Below, one piece after another: positions 58,698 to 64,000 of a stretch of 64,000 bases of DNA. Within the stretch, counting starts at the first letter, position 1; every line of letters begins with the position of its first letter. The notes under the pieces are model-generated. The model was not told the origin of the DNA and made no database searches. It was given only the letters and a program-made list of their open reading frames with translations. The stretch comes from Gracilariopsis chorda (taxonomy: Eukaryota; Rhodophyta; Florideophyceae; Gracilariales; Gracilariaceae), in NCBI GenBank assembly GCA_003194525.1, contig NBIV01000103.1, positions 124,001 through 188,000 on the forward strand, given 5' to 3'. A program made the translations under genes and the position numbers.

Positions 58698-61010
58698 TTG
58701 CTGCCCCACCTCCAACCGGAACTGCTGTCTCAGTTGGCAGCAATGCTGCACACGGGTAATCCATACGTGCAGACATTCTGCAGCCTGCGCGAGTGGGCTA
58801 TCACCGATACGCCAGCAATTACGTATCAGATGGTGATCCATGCTGATAGACGGCCCTGCGGCGAACATGTTCGTCGCCACAACGGGCCCGAGGCGTCGCA
58901 AGTAGCCGCCATCGTTCCAGGGAATGAAGACGGCGAGATTGGGACGAGCGATATTGTTGTGCGCAGGCGTGGAGAGCTGACCGTAAATGGTGATGAGGTG
59001 CTGGAAACTATCCCCGTCAGTCACAGATCGTACGATCTCTTGAGCTACGTCCTTTGGTTCCCATGTGGCCAGGACGGATGGCACCCTGAGATGAGGTATT
59101 GCCCACCAAACGCCTCGCAAGAGAAGAAGGTGACTCCGCTGATGTATTGTTCGTGGCAGCTTTTCGAGAGACCAACCGAAGTCAGTACGATTCTACGCGG
59201 CAAACGGCTCTTCCAGCAGTACATGGTTGACCAGTTCTGCAAGGTTGAGTCGGAGCGTTTGTCTTACTTACGACACAACCAGGACAGACTTCGAGCTGCG
59301 GACTATACATCCCTGCGGGAGAGCCAGGGTGACTCTCTGCTGGGCGTGGATGAGGCCGATGCTGTTCGCGCTGGACGACTGTTCGTGTTGGCCTCCACAT
59401 TTGTAGGAGGTGACCGATATATGAGACAGCAAATGCACGACATCATCGCCATATCCAACACCATTGGGCACCCCGATATTTTTCTCACGATGAGGTGCAA
59501 TCCGAACTGGCCTGAGATCACCAGGGCGCTGTTCGATGGTCAGTGCGCTCCCGATCGACCCGATCTTTGTGCTCGAGTGTTTCGTCTCAAGATGAAAGCC
59601 TTGATGTCGTTTGTCATTGATGAACAGTTCTTTGGAGCAGTTCTTGCTCACGTGCGGGTAATGGAGTTCCAAAAGCGAGTCCTACCGCACGCGCAAATTA
59701 TCTTCATCCTCAACGAAGATGCAGAGCAGCAGCTCCGAGACCCTGCTCACATTGACGAGCTCATCTCAGCTAAGATTCCTCCTTCTTCCGACTCCACCTT
59801 ACAAGAGTTGGTGCTCAAGCACATGATTCACACTCCGTGCAGTGTAGGCAACCAGTCAGCGCTGTGCATGCGCGAGATGACATGCTTGAAGCACTTTCCG
59901 AAGCCGTTTCGCTCCGAAACTGCACAGCTTGAGAATGAGTACTACATCAGCTACAGAAGACGCGCTCCTTCCGAGGGCGAGGAGTGTGTGGAACGAAGCT
60001 GCAGGGTCGGCCGTCGACAGCGTGTAGTGACGTTGAACAATTTGTGGGTGGTTCCACATTGCCCAGAGCTTCTCCACCGGTTTGCATGCCACATCAATGT
60101 TGAGCTATGCGTATCGCGACTTGGCTGTATCACGTACCTCTTCAAGTATGTGTGCAAGGGTTCCGACATAGTCACCATGGAGATTGTAGATGAGAACGGA
60201 CGCCATGAAGAGATCCAAAACTTCCAGGACGCACGGTATGTGTCAGCCTCCGAAGCAGTGTGGCAGTTGCTTGCGATCAACATTGTCGATCGCAATCCAC
60301 CCGTCGTGCGGCTTGAAGTACAATTAGAAGGTCACCATACGGTGTTCTTCCAGGAAGGCGACGAGCACTCTGCTGCTAACAGAGAGCGGGGAGGACCCAA
60401 GCTGACTGAGTGGTTTGTGACCCACCAAAAGTACCCTGGCGCACAGCATATCCCTTATGCCCAGTTCCCGAGGTACTTTACTTGGAACAAATCAAACAAA
60501 TGCTGGAAGCCGCGTGCATGTCTCCGACGTCGTTTGTTGTCTCGAAGCCAGCCCACCTCCTCCTCAGCGGCCACTGCAGCAGCCGATCTATACGACTTCA
60601 CTGGCAGTGGTGCGCGTTTATTTGGGCGCATTTACACTGCCAGTCCACGAGAGGGTCAGCGGTACTACCTCCGCTTACTCTTGACCCACACAGCGGGTGC
60701 TACTTCCTTTCAGCATCTCCGCACCTTGGATGGTCAGCAGTGTGGGAGCTTCAGGGAGGCCTGCCTCAAGAAGGGCCTTCTCGCCGACGACAGCGAGTGG
60801 AGACGGGCACTACGCGATTCCTTTCGCTCCTCATTTGTTCCGCTTTCTCATTTTTTTTCAACCATCTTGCTTTACTGCAAGCCGTCGGACCCCCGTTCTC
60901 TGTGGGAGCAGCATCTATCGATGTTCCTGCAGGATATACGCGCTCGACATCGCGGCATAATGCAAGCACTTGGCGACGACGAAAGCCAGCTCTTACGTTC
61001 TCTTACAAGT
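58698..61010 (+). pseudogene. Helitron B, Helitron-like N domain and HUH Rep
   Basis: Continues in the frame of the previous piece; the open stretch formally runs to 61226. Helitron-like N features: SYDLLSYVLWFPCGQDGWHP and YCSWQLFERP. Rep: DIFLTMRCNPNWPEITRAL, then RVMEFQKRVLPHAQIIFIL (about 59660-59710), where the first HUH histidine is kept but the second is glutamine (CAA at 59694-59696). AHIDELISAKIPP and MREMTCLKHFPKPF follow. The catalytic tyrosine box is CITYLFKYVCKGSD (about 60125-60165), with both tyrosines. The linker to the helicase has RYYLRLLLTHTAGATSFQHL. The frame shifts by about 60990 and the helicase goes on in another frame. Rep starts transposition by nicking one strand. 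Confidence 0.88.
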
Positions 61011-62046
61011 GCAAAAGGCATTGGAAGAAACTGGTGGCACACTGGCGTCTCTGTCATCGTACGGTCTTCTGACACCCATGCAGGACCTACCGGAAATGCG
61101 CGCTCCAGCTCGGTCTCCGCAGCAAATCCAGTCGGAGCTGAACGACACTGTGCAAGCTGCCCTCCCTCTCTTCAATGGGCGTCAGCGTCTGGCGTTCAAT
61201 ACCGTCGTGGGGGCCATCCTTCGTGACGTGTCTACGGAGAGCTTGCAGGGTCTTGGTGGTCCTTCTACGCCAACGCAGCCAACCAATTGCGTCTTCTTCT
61301 TGGATGCTCCGGGTGGAACCGGGAAGACCTTCCTCTCCAAGGCAATTCAGGCCAAGTTACGCCTTCGTGCCAAGTCCGTCCTTACGGTAGCCACGTCTGC
61401 TGTAGCAGCCATACTGCTTGAGGGCGGTCGGACGGCCCACTCCGTGTTCAGGATTCCCATCCCAGCCACCGCTGAACGCACGTGCAACATCCCAGTCAAC
61501 TCGCACCTTGCCAATCGGATGAAAAACGTCGACCTCATTATCTGGGACGAGATCGTAATGTTTCACCGCTTCTGCGTCGAAGCCGTAGACCGCACTCTCC
61601 GTGACATAACGCGCTCGCAGCTCCCCTTTGGAGGCAAGTTCGTATTGCTTTCTGGCGACTTTCGGCAGATCCTTCCCGTTGTTCGTGGCGGCTCTCGATC
61701 AGTGATCGTCAACGCATGCATCGAACGCTCAAGTCTCTTTTCTAACTCTCGCACCATGAGATTGACTGAGAACATGCGCCTTTCTGCGCTCCGTCGAGAC
61801 CCCACAGCCACACAGGCGGCACTGCAGTTTCCAAACACGCTCTTGCAGATTGGAGAGGGTAGACTGCCAGGCACTGTCCCGCCAAAGCACCCCTTCACCC
61901 TTCCAGAACCCGTACAATGTGTGGAGTCGTTCCGCACCATGGTCCGTAACGTCTTTCATGGTATCGCTCAAAGGTACATAGATGCAGATTGGCTACCGTC
62001 AACGGTGATTATAACCGCACGAAGCTATTGCGCTACCAGAGCTTAA
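60995..62046 (+). pseudogene. Helitron B, Pif1-type helicase, main part
   Basis: Unwinds DNA in the 5'-3' direction during rolling-circle transfer. Walker A is FFLDAPGGTGKTFLSKAIQA (about 61290-61350). TAHSVFRIPIPA follows. Walker B is DLIIWDEIVMFHR (about 61530). Motif III is FVLLSGDFRQILPVV (about 61640-61685). LTENMRLSALRRDP (about 61762-61803) matches the L-x-x-N-M-R motif. The frame is lost near 62010. The open frame formally starts at 60970, but the first codons duplicate the end of the Rep piece in another frame. Confidence 0.88.
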
Positions 62047-62629
62047 CGACTATGTAGGCGACATGATACCTGGCGCGTATCGCACGTACCTCAGTGCGGA
62101 CAAGGTGAGCGACGACGACGGTGCTGCGCTGCAGTACCCTGTCGAGATGCTCAACACTCTGACTGCCGGGTCAGCGCTGCCCGACCACCGCCTCCTACTC
62201 AAAAAGGGCTTTGTGGTTATGCTCCTTCGCAACTTGGATCCCTCAAACGGCCACGTCAATGGTGCCATCTATACCGTAGAAGACATGCAAAGCAACGTAC
62301 TGTTTCTTCGACTCGCGTCTGGAGTAAATCGTGGCAACGCACTATGCCTGCCGCGCAGGACCTGTAGACCTGGAGACGACAACTCTCCGGTTCCCAACTT
62401 TACTCGCACCCAGTTCCCAGTACGTTTTTGTTTTGCCATCACTACCAATAAGGCACAGGGTCAGTCGTATAGTGGTCGCATCGGAATGGATTTACGTGAT
62501 GGCTGTTTCACGCATGGTCAGTTGTGCGTCACCTTTTGTAGGACCACCAACCCGTCCAACATCGTGACCTGTCTCCCTGCCGGTAGCACCTCTACCAATA
62601 ATGTAGTGTACCCCGAAGTTCTTTTGTAG
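62010..62629 (+). pseudogene. Helitron B, Pif1-type helicase, C-terminal part
   Basis: Resumes in a third frame with LPELNDYVGDMIPGAYRTYL, then VMLLRNLDPSNGHVNGAIYT, then RFCFAITTNKAQGQSYSGRI and GQLCVTFCRTTNPSNIVTCL, helicase motifs V and VI, before a stop at 62627-62629. An open frame with its own ATG runs from 62063. The end of the protein is about 190 bp before the 3' end of the element. Confidence 0.88.
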
Positions 62630-62790
62630 ACGAACTTGATAGCTTTAAGTAAACTTCTTCTTTTTTCGTTCATTTTCTTCTTTTCTTCTCCCTTCTTACT
62701 CCCCAATCATACTTGCATTCTACAAACCCGTTACCCAAACCACGCTACCGAAACACCCCTTTCATTCTAATGCTTCTTCTACACCTTTAC

Positions 62791-62819
62791 GCGTGCGAAG
62801 CACGCAATGGGGCCACTTG
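62791..62819 (+). repeat. 3' hairpin and end of Helitron B
   Basis: Perfect stem GCGTGC-GAA-GCACGC (62791-62805), then AATGGGGCCA and CTTG. The GAA loop and the GGCCACTT tail are shared with Helitron A at 24.5 kb. Confidence 0.85.
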
Positions 62820-64000
62820 TCCCCCTATACTAAAGCGGAGGTTTGTCTGTCTGTTCGTCTGTGTGTCAGCTAACGCTCACTCATTTGCTGAAAAATCGGC
62901 AAGGAGGCTGCCAAGTGGAAACGTGGCATTTTATGCGCTCCAAGAGGCATCTTGCACCGCATAATGCGACACGTTTCCACCTGGTGCCTTTTGCACGCCA
63001 CGGTAGCCTAGTCGTTTGACCAAAGTAGCCCACCCGTTACGCTACAGTAACCGACCCGTTGCAGTGCAGTGCACATGACCGTTTTAATTACTATTTTTGA
63101 ACGGTCATGTGCACCAATCGCATTGCACGCTATACAAAAGCGTGCAATGCACTCGCCCACTGAGCGCTCGCGTTCTCCTTCGCTGTGGTTAACCTACGGT
63201 GTGGGTTCTAGCACTCTGGGCGAGTCAGGACGTCTGAAAAAGATACGCTGGCGGTACTGGTGGGATCTGTTAAGTTTACCTCTCTCACCGAATAACGCGT
63301 TCGTCATCCAGATATAATTGGTTTGGCAACTATTTCTGGGTGGCGTCTAAATGAGGTACGATAGCTCCCCACAAAACGTGCTTTACGTGGAAGAAGTAGC
63401 CCTTGAAGAGTCTAGAAAGGGGACAACAGAGTACGAGTGGAGCAACAGCGGCTCTGTCTGGATCTAAGGAACTGTTAAAGGGAAACGTTCTTCGGACGAA
63501 AGTAAGTCCAGAACAGAGCTGCCTAGCGAATTTGGGATTGCAAATCTTGCAGTTCTGGCAGACTCCCCAGGCACGGCTCCCTCTTTACTCTGCACAGGTT
63601 AGTCCTCAATCTAGGCGATTTCTTTGTGGTCAAGATATTATATATTCGTTGCAAAGATCCAAAACTTCGGTTCTAGGTGCGTAACAGGGTTTGGAAGCCC
63701 GTAGCACAATTTCCATGGACCACATTTTTTCTTTCTTTCTCTTTTCTGTTAGTGTGCTCTTTTCTGTTTTTGGATTGTTTTATTTTCTTTCCAGTGGTGT
63801 AAAATTCTTCCCATTTGGCCCCCAACCCAGCCCTGTGCTTCAGGCGATGCTGAACGTGAGTAGCGGCGTCAAAGTGATGCTTCAAGACCCCAAGCAGATT
63901 CCAACGAGCAACATTATCAAAAGAGACGTCATGATACAGACCAAGCTTTTGCAAGAAAATCAAATGAGACTTTGGAGCAGGGTGAAGCACCCAGAGCAGC
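62820..64000 (+). mobile_element. Second Helitron of the same family (Helitron C), runs off the window
   Basis: Starts TCCCCCTATACTAAAGCGGA directly at the 3' end of Helitron B and repeats the B leader from 56742 on, roughly 90% identical as judged by eye, including both leader hairpins (63069-63114, 63120-63150). Near 63,840-64,000 it reaches the Arg/Glu-rich start of Rep-helicase, in the corresponding place, but the N-terminal coding here is interrupted. Copies B and C differ enough that they are not a very recent duplication. Confidence 0.88.

Larger units (their letters stand above)
56742..62819 (+). mobile_element. Nearly full-length Helitron (Helitron B), 6,078 bp
   Basis: The 5' end is TCCCCCC...TATACTAAAGCGG, preceded by A at 56741, which fits insertion between A and T and resembles the known 5' TC-TATACTA start. 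The 3' end has a perfect 6-bp hairpin (62791-62805), a 10-base spacer and CTTG at 62816-62819, close to the family's CTRR. Inside lie an Arg-rich N-terminal region, the Helitron-like N domain, a HUH Rep and a Pif1-type helicase. Coding is broken by one stop and two shifts. The first base after the 3' end begins a second Helitron copy. Confidence 0.9.

Overview
The window is eukaryotic and consists almost entirely of mobile-element DNA at different stages of decay. No gene looks intact and functional. The three host-gene remnants show no introns in their readable stretches. That, together with chromodomain Ty3/gypsy elements, tyrosine-recombinase retroelement pieces, several Helitrons, a pogo-like element and a tnp2-like relic, suggests a red alga with a repeat-rich, intron-poor genome. 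An oomycete is the main alternative, and the sequence alone cannot settle it.

Layout. 1-9750 (minus): two Ty3/gypsy chromoviruses in tandem, repeated with a period of 5,152 bp and about 99.9% identical, sharing one 444-bp LTR between them. 9751-14118 (plus): a diverged relative of the same lineage, cut off exactly where the array ends, with its 3' LTR at 13808-14118. 14.8-18.5 kb and 24.7-26.7 kb (plus): tyrosine recombinase, possible gag-like and RT/RNase H-like pieces of a YR (DIRS/Ngaro-type) retroelement. Between them lies an old, badly broken Helitron (about 19.5-24.55 kb) and a small minisatellite. 30.6-36.2 kb (minus): a very decayed chromovirus.

39.3-43.2 kb holds three neighbouring dead host genes. 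They are an ALG2 mannosyltransferase, a small heat-shock protein of the Hsp20 class that still has a three-unit heat-shock element upstream, and a Sel1-repeat protein. All are broken, so this looks like a dead duplicate segment surrounded by transposons.

44.9-46.5 kb (plus): Gag and protease of another LTR element. 51264-53478: a structurally complete pogo-like transposon with 25-bp terminal inverted repeats and TA duplications. 54.7-56.5 kb: a tnp2/Plavaka-like relic.

56742-62819: a nearly full-length Helitron with recognisable 5' TC end, Rep, Pif1-type helicase, 3' hairpin and CTTG end. Its last base is followed directly by the 5' end of a second copy (62820 to the window end), a base-exact head-to-tail Helitron junction. 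This junction is the most interesting structure in the window. The rest, notably 26.7-28.7, 29.6-30.6, 36.5-39.3, 43.5-44.8 and 46.5-50.8 kb, has no gene I recognise.
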